From the NCBI GenBank assembly GCA_025960445.1, contig JAICIT010000199.1:1-5670 (forward strand): a stretch of 5,670 nucleotides of DNA. The letters run 5' to 3'. The translations under genes were made by a program, and so were the position numbers. The stretch's first letter is position 1; every line of letters begins with the position of its first letter. This DNA comes from Bradyrhizobium sp. (GTDB lineage Bacteria > Pseudomonadota > Alphaproteobacteria > Rhizobiales > Xanthobacteraceae). The notes beneath the pieces were generated by a model. It was given only the letters and a program-made list of their open reading frames with translations. It did not search any database and was not told the DNA's origin. Of this stretch, positions 1 to 5,670 are shown one piece after another.

Positions 1-1112
1 CCGGACGCTGGCGCGTCGCCAATCCGCGGGTCCGGCAGAGCTATCGCCTGAATGTCGGGACCATCGTTGAAGACACCATGCTGAAGGTCCGCCTGGTGCG
101 TTCGCGCGGTGCTGGCGCGGGATCGACGGGCGCGTTGGCGCGCGGGGGCCGGATGCTCGGCGAGATCGAAGAGGCCTTCATCGAGGGCCTGGTGATCGGA
201 GACACGTTTGTGTTCGGCGGCGAAGTGGTTCGCTACGAGGCGCTTGTCGAGGACCAGGTTTACGTTTCGCGCGCCAATGACAGGGATGCCAAGGTGCCGT
301 CCTACATGGGCGGCAAATTTCCGCTATCGACCTATCTGGCCGAACGGGTCCGCCAATTGCTGGACAACAGGCGTGCCTGGAGTGCCTTGCCGGAGCAGGT
401 ACGCGACTGGCTTCTGCTGCAGCGGGATTTCTCGCGGGTTCCTGGCGCGCGTGAACTGCTGGTGGAAACCTTTCCCCGCGCCAACAAACATTATCTCGTT
501 TGTTATCCCTTCGAGGGCAGGTTGGCGCATCAGACGCTTGGGATGTTGCTCACCAGACGGCTGGAACGGGGCCGCGCCCGGCCGCTCGGCTTTGTGGCCA
601 ACGAATATGCGCTCGCGATCTGGGGTTTGGGCGACCTGAGTTTCATGGTTCGCCAAGGCAAGCTGAATCTCGATCTTCTGTTCGATCCCGACATGCTGGG
701 TGACGATCTTGAAGCGTGGCTTGCGGAATCGGCGCTGATGAAACGCACATTTCGCACCTGCGCGATAATTTCCGGGCTGATCGCGCGGCGATTCACAGGC
801 GAAGAGAAAACCCGGCGCCAAGTGCTGTTCTCAACCGATCTGATCTATGACGTATTACGCAAGCACCAGCCGGACCACGTGTTGCTGCGCGCCGCCCGCG
901 CCGATGCCGCGACGGGCCTGCTCGATATTCGCCGGCTCAGTGATATGCTGCTGCGAATCAAGGGACGAATCATCCACAGGGAACTTGACCGGGTTTCGCC
1001 GCTCGCGGTACCCGTCATGCTGGAAATCGGCCGCGAGTCAGTCTATGGCGAAGCTTCCGACGAGTTACTGGCCGAAGCCGCCCAGGAACTGGTGAAAGAG
1101 GCGACTGGATAG
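1..1112 (+). CDS. Ligase-associated Lhr-like DEXH-box DNA helicase, C-terminal part (5' end outside window)
   Basis: This is the C-terminal 369 residues of an ATP-dependent 3'-5' DNA helicase of the Lhr-Core type found in ligase-associated DNA repair clusters. The reading frame is open from base 3, and the residues before the first ATG (78) already match the family (RVANPRVRQSYRLNVGTIVE, then MLKVRLV). The gene therefore starts upstream and 78 is an internal Met. Family members are usually a little over 800 residues, so the RecA-like motor domains with the Walker A and DEXH motifs lie off the left edge. What remains is the winged-helix-proximal linker and the DEAD/H-associated C-terminal domain. 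Family-like stretches include GDTFVFGGEVVRYE, KVPSYMGGKFPLSTYLAERV, YPFEGRLAHQTLGMLLTRRL, QVLFSTDLIYDVLRKHQPDH and AARADAATGLLDIRRL. No frameshift is seen. The stop is TAG at 1110-1112, 3 nt before the next gene, implying one operon. The family call is strong; the helicase activity itself is inferred because the motor is not visible. Confidence 0.93.
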   Translation, partial: GRWRVANPRVRQSYRLNVGTIVEDTMLKVRLVRSRGAGAGSTGALARGGRMLGEIEEAFIEGLVIGDTFVFGGEVVRYEALVEDQVYVSRANDRDAKVPSYMGGKFPLSTYLAERVRQLLDNRRAWSALPEQVRDWLLLQRDFSRVPGARELLVETFPRANKHYLVCYPFEGRLAHQTLGMLLTRRLERGRARPLGFVANEYALAIWGLGDLSFMVRQGKLNLDLLFDPDMLGDDLEAWLAESALMKRTFRTCAIISGLIARRFTGEEKTRRQVLFSTDLIYDVLRKHQPDHVLLRAARADAATGLLDIRRLSDMLLRIKGRIIHRELDRVSPLAVPVMLEIGRESVYGEASDELLAEAAQELVKEATG

Positions 1113-1115
1113 GCT

Positions 1116-1829
1116 GTGACGGCGCGCGCACAATCCCACCACGACGGAATGCCAGCCGCACGCGGAGCCATTCTCGAGGTGCTGGGCGTATCATTCATTG
1201 CCGATCTCTCCGGCGCGTTGTTCTGGGAAGAGCAAGGTCTGCTGGTGGTTTCTGACCTGCACCTGGAAAAAGGGTCCAGCTTCGCCCGACGTGGCGTGCT
1301 GCTGCCGCCCTATGACACCGCGGCCACGCTGGCGCTGCTGGGCATTTTAATCGGGCGTCGAAATCCCCGGATGGTGATTGCGCTCGGCGACAGCTTTCAT
1401 GACAGCGACGCTCATAACCGGTTGTCCAGGGCGGACAGCGAAGCCATCGTCGCAATGCAGGCGAGACGCGACTGGATATGGATTTCGGGTAATCACGACC
1501 CGGCGCTCCCTTCTGATATTGGCGGCATCGTCGCTGAGGAAGTGGCGATCGGCCCTATTGTGTTTCGTCACGAGCCTACCGGCGCACCAGGCGAGATTGC
1601 CGGCCATCTGCATCCCAAGGCGCGCGTCGCGACGCGCGGGCGTTCGATGGAGCGGCGATGTTTCGCCTGCGACAGTGAGCGCGCCGTGATGCCGGCGTTC
1701 GGCGCTTATACCGGGGGCTTGAGCATTCGTGACGCGGCGTTTGCAAAGATATTCCAGACCTTGGGCTTTATGGCTCACGTGCTCGGGGACAATCGGCTGC
1801 ACAGCATCGCCGCCTCGCGCTGCTGCTGA
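1116..1829 (+). CDS. pdeM: Ligase-associated DNA damage response endonuclease PdeM (metallophosphoesterase)
   Basis: This is a 237-residue calcineurin-like metallophosphoesterase of the PdeM/MPE family. Characterised relatives are manganese-dependent DNA nucleases or phosphodiesterases encoded beside Lhr-Core helicases. The metal-binding motifs are complete: D47 and H49 in VVSDLHLEKG, GDSFHD at 91-96, GNHD at 125-128, H152 in FRHEP, and GHLHP at 163-167. The family signature PAFGAYTGGL follows at 193-202. Length is normal for the family. The GTG start at 1116 is 3 nt after the helicase stop. An AGAGG at 1097-1101 is 14 nt away, longer than ideal, so translation may depend on coupling. An in-frame ATG at 1149 (residue 12) is an equally possible start, since residues 1-15 look unconserved. 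The protein ends in Cys-Cys. It is cytoplasmic, with no signal peptide. The expected partners (exonuclease and ATP-dependent ligase) are not in view. Identity is strong; the exact start is uncertain. Confidence 0.93.
   Translation: MTARAQSHHDGMPAARGAILEVLGVSFIADLSGALFWEEQGLLVVSDLHLEKGSSFARRGVLLPPYDTAATLALLGILIGRRNPRMVIALGDSFHDSDAHNRLSRADSEAIVAMQARRDWIWISGNHDPALPSDIGGIVAEEVAIGPIVFRHEPTGAPGEIAGHLHPKARVATRGRSMERRCFACDSERAVMPAFGAYTGGLSIRDAAFAKIFQTLGFMAHVLGDNRLHSIAASRCC
1621..1638. repeat. 18-bp perfect palindrome inside pdeM
   Basis: Bases 1621-1638 (CGCGCGTCGCGACGCGCG) equal their own reverse complement over all 18 positions. They encode the A-R-V-A-T-R stretch just after the GHLHP metal-binding motif, where protein sequence is conserved. 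The simplest explanation is chance symmetry of GC-rich Ala/Arg/Val/Thr codons. No function is assigned. Confidence 0.6.
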
Positions 1830-1833
1830 GCGC

Positions 1834-2625
1834 TCAATCCTTGCGAAACACGATCGAGGCCATCCAACCCGTCATCAGCGCCATGGCCATCGTGACCAAT
1901 CCATAGACAAAACCGTCCTGGCGCGACGTGGTGGCGACGAACTGCTCGAATCCGACTTTGACGATTTCAAAAGCAGTCTCGGTTCGCGCCACCAGGGCAC
2001 CATCTGAAAACAGCTTGATCTCGACATTGTAAGTTCCGATCGGTACTGCCGCGGGCAGCGGAATGCCGGTGCGAAACAGCGTCGGAGTAAGGAATGTCAC
2101 CGCGGAAGTGTCTTCGCGATAAAGCCCATGTTCGGATCGCAACCGCACGAACGCGCTGCGGAACGCATCGTTCGGCACCACATCGGCATAGTCTGGCCCG
2201 ACGCGCTGCGTGAGCAGCACATTGTTCAGGCCGAGCTGCTGTCGCCGTTGCACCTCCGGGTTGGCAATGGCGTCGAACGGCCGGTTCGCAAACAGCGCCA
2301 GATAGGCAGGCACGTGAAGAAACTGCCGGTAATCGGTGTTGATCCAGATGCCGAACTTGCGCTCCTTGCGACGCGTTACCATGTCGGCGCGCGGACCAGA
2401 CACCGTGACGACGAGATCGTAAGCAGTGCGGCTGGCGGGGGTGGATGCGTCTTTTTCCACGGAACCGAACAGCACGAGCTCTTCGCCCGAATAATTCGGT
2501 GTCACGGTAACGCGGTGGTTCGACACCGAGACGATCAGGCGCTCCGCCTGGGCCGATGACGGGGCGAAGCTCATGGCGAGGCCCAACACGGCGCAACTAG
2601 CGGCGAGTGAAACGCGCCTGATCAT
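1834..2625 (-). CDS. TIGR02186 family (Alph_Pro_TM) membrane-anchored periplasmic protein
   Basis: This 263-residue protein looks like the alphaproteobacterial TIGR02186 / Alph_Pro_TM family, whose molecular function is unknown. It has a classic Sec signal peptide: a basic MIRR start, a hydrophobic core to about residue 21, and an AQA|E cleavage site at 27/28. A roughly 210-residue body with beta-rich character follows. A single membrane segment at about 239-260 is followed by a short RKD tail. This predicts a periplasmic domain held in the inner membrane by its C-terminus. The stretch at 83-98 (VTRRKERKFGIWINTD) looks like the family core. The mature part contains no cysteine, so no disulfide or lipid anchor is expected. 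The ATG at 2625 is supported by GGAGG 6 nt upstream and by its ATGA overlap with the permease stop, indicating translational coupling. A role as accessory subunit of the exporter is inferred from this linkage. The gene converges on pdeM, with 4 bp between stops. Confidence 0.85.
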   Translation of the reverse strand: MIRRVSLAASCAVLGLAMSFAPSSAQAERLIVSVSNHRVTVTPNYSGEELVLFGSVEKDASTPASRTAYDLVVTVSGPRADMVTRRKERKFGIWINTDYRQFLHVPAYLALFANRPFDAIANPEVQRRQQLGLNNVLLTQRVGPDYADVVPNDAFRSAFVRLRSEHGLYREDTSAVTFLTPTLFRTGIPLPAAVPIGTYNVEIKLFSDGALVARTETAFEIVKVGFEQFVATTSRQDGFVYGLVTMAMALMTGWMASIVFRKD

Positions 2626-3548
2626 CCGGCGCCTCCGGTTTCCCGGATCGTAAAGAGATCCTCGGGTCGGATCACCAACTCGATGGCAAAGCGGATTCCG
2701 ACCGCGAGAATCAGCAAGCCCAGCAGTAGCCGCAGATGCTCGCCGCGAATCTTCTGGCCGGCACGAGCGCCGAACTGCGCGCCGGTGACGCCTCCAACCA
2801 TCAGGATCAAGGCGAGCACGGCATCGACCAGATGGTTAGTGACTGCGTGCAGCATGGTCGCGAACAACATTGTGACCAGCGTCAGCACCATCGAGGTCCC
2901 GATCACAGTCGAGGTCGGCACCCGCAATACGTAGATCATGATTGGGACGAGGATAAACCCGCCGCCGATGCCCATCACGGCGCCGATAAAGCCGATGACG
3001 ATGCCGACGACGACCACTGGAATCACGGACAGGTAGATTTTGGAACGCTTGAACCGCATCTTCAGCGGCAGGCCGTGGATCCAGCCGTGGCTGCCGGAGC
3101 GGCGCATCGGCAACGCCACGCCCCGGCGCACCCGCAAAATCGAGCGCAATCCTTCCCAGAACATGAGCCCGCCCACCGTAGTCAACAGCACCACATATGA
3201 GAGCGCGATCATCAGATCGAGTTGGCCGAGGGAGCGCAGCAGCGTGAACGTTCCGACCCCGAGCGCGGTGCCAACGGTGCCGCCAGACAGCAGCACCAGC
3301 GCGAGCGCGGGATCGATGGCGCGACGGCGCCAATAGGACAGGGCGCCGGAAAACGACGAGGCCGCGATGTGGCTCGCGACCGAAGCGACAGCGACTGCCG
3401 GGGTGATTCCGATAAAGATCAACAGCGGCGTCATCAGGAAGCCGCCACCGATCCCGAACATGCCCGAGACAAAGCCTACGGCCGCGCCCATCGCGAGCAG
3501 CAGAAAAACGTTGACGGGTATGTCGGCGATCGGAAGATAAAGCTGCAC
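2622..3548 (-). CDS. Sulfite exporter TauE/SafE (TSUP) family permease
   Basis: This is a 308-residue inner-membrane permease of the TauE/SafE (TSUP) superfamily, whose known members move sulfite, sulfoacetate and related sulfur or organic anions. The two homologous halves are visible, each opening with the family glycine motif: GMFGIGGGF at 29-37 and AVMGIGGGF at 190-198. Hydrophobic segments fit about 8 membrane helices. The halves are joined by a very basic loop at about 136-171 (RSILRVRRG, MRFKRSK), probably cytoplasmic. The start chosen is GTG at 3548, giving VQLYLPIADIPVNVF, which is how close relatives begin. It has AGCAGG 5 nt upstream. The frame stays open up to a TTG at 3734, but those 62 extra codons are hydrophilic, unlike the family, and overlap an inverted repeat. 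The stop TGA overlaps the ATG of the next gene (ATGA). The substrate cannot be read from sequence; sulfite or a sulfonate breakdown product is the family-based guess. Confidence 0.92.
   Translation of the reverse strand: MQLYLPIADIPVNVFLLLAMGAAVGFVSGMFGIGGGFLMTPLLIFIGITPAVAVASVASHIAASSFSGALSYWRRRAIDPALALVLLSGGTVGTALGVGTFTLLRSLGQLDLMIALSYVVLLTTVGGLMFWEGLRSILRVRRGVALPMRRSGSHGWIHGLPLKMRFKRSKIYLSVIPVVVVGIVIGFIGAVMGIGGGFILVPIMIYVLRVPTSTVIGTSMVLTLVTMLFATMLHAVTNHLVDAVLALILMVGGVTGAQFGARAGQKIRGEHLRLLLGLLILAVGIRFAIELVIRPEDLFTIRETGGAG
2632..2636 (-). promoter_or_regulatory. Ribosome binding site of the TIGR02186-type gene
   Basis: GGAGG on the - strand lies 6 nt before the ATG at 2625 and inside the 3' end of the permease gene. 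It fixes the start of the downstream gene, and allows both direct initiation and re-initiation by ribosomes finishing the permease at the overlapping ATGA. Confidence 0.8.
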
Positions 3549-3553
3549 GCGCG

Positions 3554-3559
3554 CCTGCT
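3554..3559 (-). promoter_or_regulatory. Likely ribosome binding site of the TSUP permease (GTG start at 3548)
   Basis: AGCAGG on the - strand matches AGGAGG at five of six positions and ends 5 nt before the GTG at 3548. It supports this start over the TTG at 3734. Confidence 0.5.
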
Positions 3560-3612
3560 CTTGGAATTGCCGGAGCCTGGCCGGAACCGCTCGCGGTGTG
3601 GTTTCTTGAGCA

Positions 3613-3685
3613 GGGAATTCGGTTCCGAGCTCAAATGACGCCAAATGCGGATCAACTGCCGCGTCCCTGCATAACCGAATTTCCC
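3613..3685. repeat. Long-armed inverted repeat in the permease leader
   Basis: GGGAATTCGGTT at 3613-3624 is complementary to AACCGAATTTCCC at 3673-3685. Twelve pairs form with one unpaired T, around 48 nt. Within that loop GACGC (3637-3641) can pair with GCGTC (3661-3665), or GCGG (3647-3650) with CCGC (3659-3662). The - strand transcript could fold into a nested stem 60-140 nt before the GTG at 3548. No known riboswitch or operator was recognised. Confidence 0.5.
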
Positions 3686-3767
3686 CGTCGAAGGGACTAA
3701 AGAATCCGCGCCCTCTGCGGCTTTTTTGATTCAATCGGCCGCGTGATCGAACCGGGAATATTCAGAT

Positions 3768-5670
3768 TCAGCGGGAAGCGCGTTTGGTCGAAATCGGCTT
3801 GTTCGCGGGCTTTTCCGTATTGGCCTGAGCCGGGGCGCTGTCCCAACCGCCGGCGGGGGTCGCCACCTTGACCGCATCATCGGGCTGCGGTTCAGGCGTG
3901 AAGGTCTGGATCGCGAGGTTTGCCGCCGCCAGCGATTGAGCGTCTAGCCTATTGGCGATATCGTCGCGCTTGCGCGCGGCATCGGCGTCGCCTTGTACCG
4001 CCGCCAGGCTGAACCATTTGAAGGCTTCGGCGAGGTTTTGCTCAACGCCGATGCCACGGGCATAGAGAATGCCCAGATTGAACTGGCTATCGGCAACGCC
4101 GCGATCGGCCGCTTTTTTGAACCATTGCGAGGCGCTGGTGTAATTCGCACCTTTGCCGCCGCCGTCGGCATCGAGCACCGCCAGATTGTGCATGGCCTTC
4201 GCGTTTCCGCGCTCAGCGGCTTGCAGATAATATCGTCGTGCGATGTCGACGTCCTTTGTCACGCTCAGGCCTTTTTCGTAGAACGTGCCCAGCCTGAAGA
4301 TCGCCGGCACTATTCCGGCCTGTGCCGCGCGGTCGTACCATTTCGCGGCTTCGTCGTAGTTGGTCGCGATTCCCTTGCCTTCGGCAAAGCGCATCGCGAC
4401 TTCATAAGCCGCCGTCGCGTCGCCCTTCAGCGCGGCTGTGCGCAACGCCGGTCCGCCGATGCTGTCGGGCAATCTCTCCGTCGGAGGGACCTGAACCAGA
4501 CCAATTCTACGCCCAGCCGGATGTGTCTGCGCGACCGTGACCGAGCCGGTAACATCGCGCGAGGACAACGGCGTCGTGACGAGTGAAGGCATCTCCGGCG
4601 TAATTGCCACGCCGCCATTATCGGAATTCGTTGGACCGGGTCCGTAGAGCGACTGGCGCCCGATCGGGGTTGGCGAGGTCATCGAGGGCTGCGTCGCGTC
4701 CGGCATTGCCGGCCGGTCGCCGCCATCGGCGGGTGACTGCGCCGATGGCTGGGATCCGCTGGAGTTCTCGGCTGCCGGGAATTGCAGGGCGGCACCCGTA
4801 TCTAGCAGCGTCATCGCCATCTTGAACGTGCCGAGCACGATGATCACCACGCTCGCGCCGACCAGCACCGAGCGGATTTTCGAAGTTATGCCTGAGAGCT
4901 GTTTGGCCTTGTCGCCGGTGACGCTCTTGAGCGGCGCCCGGCCGACCTTCTCGGGAGGCGGGGCGGCTGCGGCCGCCTGGGCTGCCCGCCGCGCGGCCGC
5001 GATGAAACTTGATGTGCTGGCTTTCTCCCGCGAGCCAGCCGGTATCTCGCTGATGGCGGCTTCGGACGCGGCAATGCGTTCCGAGGGCGAAGTCGCCCTG
5101 CCACTCGGCCGCGTGCCGGGCTCGAGAGGGTGATCCGGCGGCAATTCCGGTTCGAGCCTGGAGCGTGCCGGCGCCGAATGCGGTTCGAGGATTTCAGTGA
5201 TGGCATGCGGGGCAACCATTGCCATGCTTGATATCGCGGCCTGGAAATCGCGGGGAGCTGCGTCGAAATGCGTCTGTGCGGTGGCCGGGTTCGGCAATTC
5301 GGGCCGTGGCGGCGCCGTCATCTCCGAACGCAGCGCTACGCTCGGCGCTGGCGGGGCGGATTCAAAGCGCAGCGGCGGAGGCTCCGGCAACGGCGTGCCC
5401 GGGCCACCGCGAAGCTGACGGAGATCGCCTTCAATCATCGCCAACCGGTCGACGACATGACCGAGAGTGCTGTGAACGGTTTCTAGGGAATCCTGGGTGT
5501 GGCGGTCAGCCTCGGTCTGGTTGAAACGGATGTCCGACAACTCGCGCTTGACGACGCCGATAAGATCACTATCCGCGAGCTGGGCGCCGCCGCGGCTGCT
5601 CTCCGCAAACGCGGCAAACATTCCATGCTGCTGTTCGAGATGGCGCAGAATGTCCTGCAGCCCATCCTCG
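3768..5670 (-). CDS. Sel1-repeat (TPR-like) single-pass membrane protein, PodJ-like; N-terminus outside window
   Basis: The frame is open to the right edge, giving 633 visible residues with the start off-window. The ATG at 5621 is internal: the 16 residues before it (EDGLQDILRHLEQQHG) continue the same helical, coiled-coil-like pattern. Numbering from 5621, the order is: a helical region to about 70 (VHSTLGHVVDRLAMIEGDL); a Pro/Ala-rich linker to about 200; FIAAARRAAQAAAAA at 206-220; one membrane segment at about 251-273, preceded by basic residues; a Ser/Pro-rich spacer; four Sel1-like repeats at about 401-545; and a tail to 617. The basic flank predicts a cytoplasmic N-terminus and periplasmic repeats. 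This architecture resembles rhizobial Sel1 proteins annotated as PodJ-like polarity or localisation factors. No peptidoglycan-binding domain follows the repeats. Sel1 repeats are protein-binding scaffolds; the partner here is unknown. The Sel1/membrane architecture is secure and the PodJ relationship is moderate. Confidence 0.85.
   Translation of the reverse strand, partial: EDGLQDILRHLEQQHGMFAAFAESSRGGAQLADSDLIGVVKRELSDIRFNQTEADRHTQDSLETVHSTLGHVVDRLAMIEGDLRQLRGGPGTPLPEPPPLRFESAPPAPSVALRSEMTAPPRPELPNPATAQTHFDAAPRDFQAAISSMAMVAPHAITEILEPHSAPARSRLEPELPPDHPLEPGTRPSGRATSPSERIAASEAAISEIPAGSREKASTSSFIAAARRAAQAAAAAPPPEKVGRAPLKSVTGDKAKQLSGITSKIRSVLVGASVVIIVLGTFKMAMTLLDTGAALQFPAAENSSGSQPSAQSPADGGDRPAMPDATQPSMTSPTPIGRQSLYGPGPTNSDNGGVAITPEMPSLVTTPLSSRDVTGSVTVAQTHPAGRRIGLVQVPPTERLPDSIGGPALRTAALKGDATAAYEVAMRFAEGKGIATNYDEAAKWYDRAAQAGIVPAIFRLGTFYEKGLSVTKDVDIARRYYLQAAERGNAKAMHNLAVLDADGGGKGANYTSASQWFKKAADRGVADSQFNLGILYARGIGVEQNLAEAFKWFSLAAVQGDADAARKRDDIANRLDAQSLAAANLAIQTFTPEPQPDDAVKVATPAGGWDSAPAQANTEKPANKPISTKRASR
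3987..4421 (-). repeat. Four tandem Sel1-like repeats (protein level)
   Basis: Four repeat units of 36-37 residues lie at about 4314-4421, 4203-4313, 4095-4202 and 3987-4094. Each ends in an alpha-helical A.W(Y/F)..AA..G or equivalent pattern: KWYDRAAQAG, RYYLQAAERG, QWFKKAADRG and KWFSLAAVQG. The third unit is atypical at its turn (DGGGKGANY in place of the usual G.GV..D). The repeats are diverged at DNA level, so slippage-type expansion is unlikely. Confidence 0.88.

Larger units (their letters stand above)
3549..3767 (-). other. Intergenic region / probable 5' leader of the permease operon
   Basis: These 219 nt separate the stop of the Sel1-repeat gene from the permease GTG. I see no convincing sigma-70 promoter and no strong intrinsic terminator for the upstream gene. 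The region holds an inverted repeat (3613-3624 with 3673-3685). A weak 4-bp hairpin (3706-3709 with 3717-3720) is bordered by six T on the + strand at 3722-3727. The frame is open through most of the region from a TTG at 3734, so a longer permease cannot be fully excluded. Whether the permease pair has its own promoter or is read through from the Sel1 gene is unresolved. Confidence 0.6.

Noticed and set aside
324..821. 165-codon open frame on the - strand antisense to the helicase
   Set aside because: It lies entirely opposite a strongly recognisable gene, its product resembles no family, and long antisense frames are expected in GC-rich coding DNA.
2563..2625. Lipoprotein signal at Cys11 of the TIGR02186-type protein
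   Set aside because: The preceding residues AAS lack the usual Leu at -3 and there is too little hydrophobic sequence before the Cys. The AQA site at 25-27 is a better fit to ordinary signal peptidase cleavage.
2736..3200. 154-codon + strand open frame opposite the TSUP permease
   Set aside because: The product is rich in His, Asp and Gln, typical of antisense translation of membrane-helix codons. It has no domain and no convincing start.
3706..3727. Intrinsic terminator: CCGC/GCGG hairpin followed by six T on the + strand
   Set aside because: The stem is only 4 bp, and the T-run is on the + strand, where no gene reads into it. On the - strand, where it would be needed, the following bases are ATTCTTT. 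It is too weak to call.
3993..4586. 197-codon + strand open frame opposite the Sel1 repeats
   Set aside because: It is a shadow of a well-supported gene; its sequence matches no family I know.
4940..5010. Possible DNA-level repeat or mobile-element end in the GCC/GCG-rich tract
   Set aside because: It is explained by Ala/Arg codons of a low-complexity helix in the Sel1 protein. There are no terminal inverted repeats or target duplications.
1..5670. Search by eye for CRISPR arrays, tRNA genes, insertion sequences and defence or toxin-antitoxin systems
   Set aside because: The window is almost fully covered by five recognisable housekeeping or envelope genes. No spaced direct repeats, cloverleaf sequences or transposase motifs were seen.

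Overview
The window reads as ordinary chromosomal DNA from a GC-rich alphaproteobacterium. It most resembles Nitrobacteraceae (Bradyrhizobium, Rhodopseudomonas, Afipia and relatives). This rests on protein families recognised by eye: an alphaproteobacterial TIGR02186-type membrane protein, a rhizobial-type Sel1/PodJ-like protein and a ligase-associated DNA repair pair. I could run no database search.

Layout. On the + strand, positions 1-1112 hold the C-terminal part of a ligase-associated Lhr-like DEXH-box helicase that begins before the window. It is followed after 3 nt by a complete PdeM-type metallophosphoesterase nuclease (1116-1829). These two form the downstream half of a known four-part repair cluster (exonuclease, ATP-dependent ligase, helicase, nuclease). 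The other two genes would be expected to the left of the window. On the - strand, reading leftward from the right edge, there is a large Sel1-repeat membrane protein whose N-terminus lies beyond the window (3768-5670). A 219-nt gap with an inverted repeat follows, then a TauE/SafE (TSUP) permease (2622-3548), and then a TIGR02186-type membrane-anchored periplasmic protein (1834-2625) joined to the permease by an ATGA stop/start overlap. The two gene groups converge at 1829/1834 with only 4 bp between their stop codons.

Functionally there are three modules: DNA end or break repair (helicase plus nuclease), sulfur-compound or organic-anion export (TSUP permease plus a periplasmic partner of unknown role), and a cell-envelope or polarity-type scaffold protein with periplasmic Sel1 repeats. 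I see no mobile elements, tRNA or rRNA genes, CRISPR arrays or signs of recent transfer. The least understood point is the role of the TIGR02186 protein coupled to the exporter. Both edge genes are truncated by the window, so the first ATG or other start seen inside each should not be taken as its true start. The permease start is best placed at the GTG at 3548 and not at an upstream TTG.
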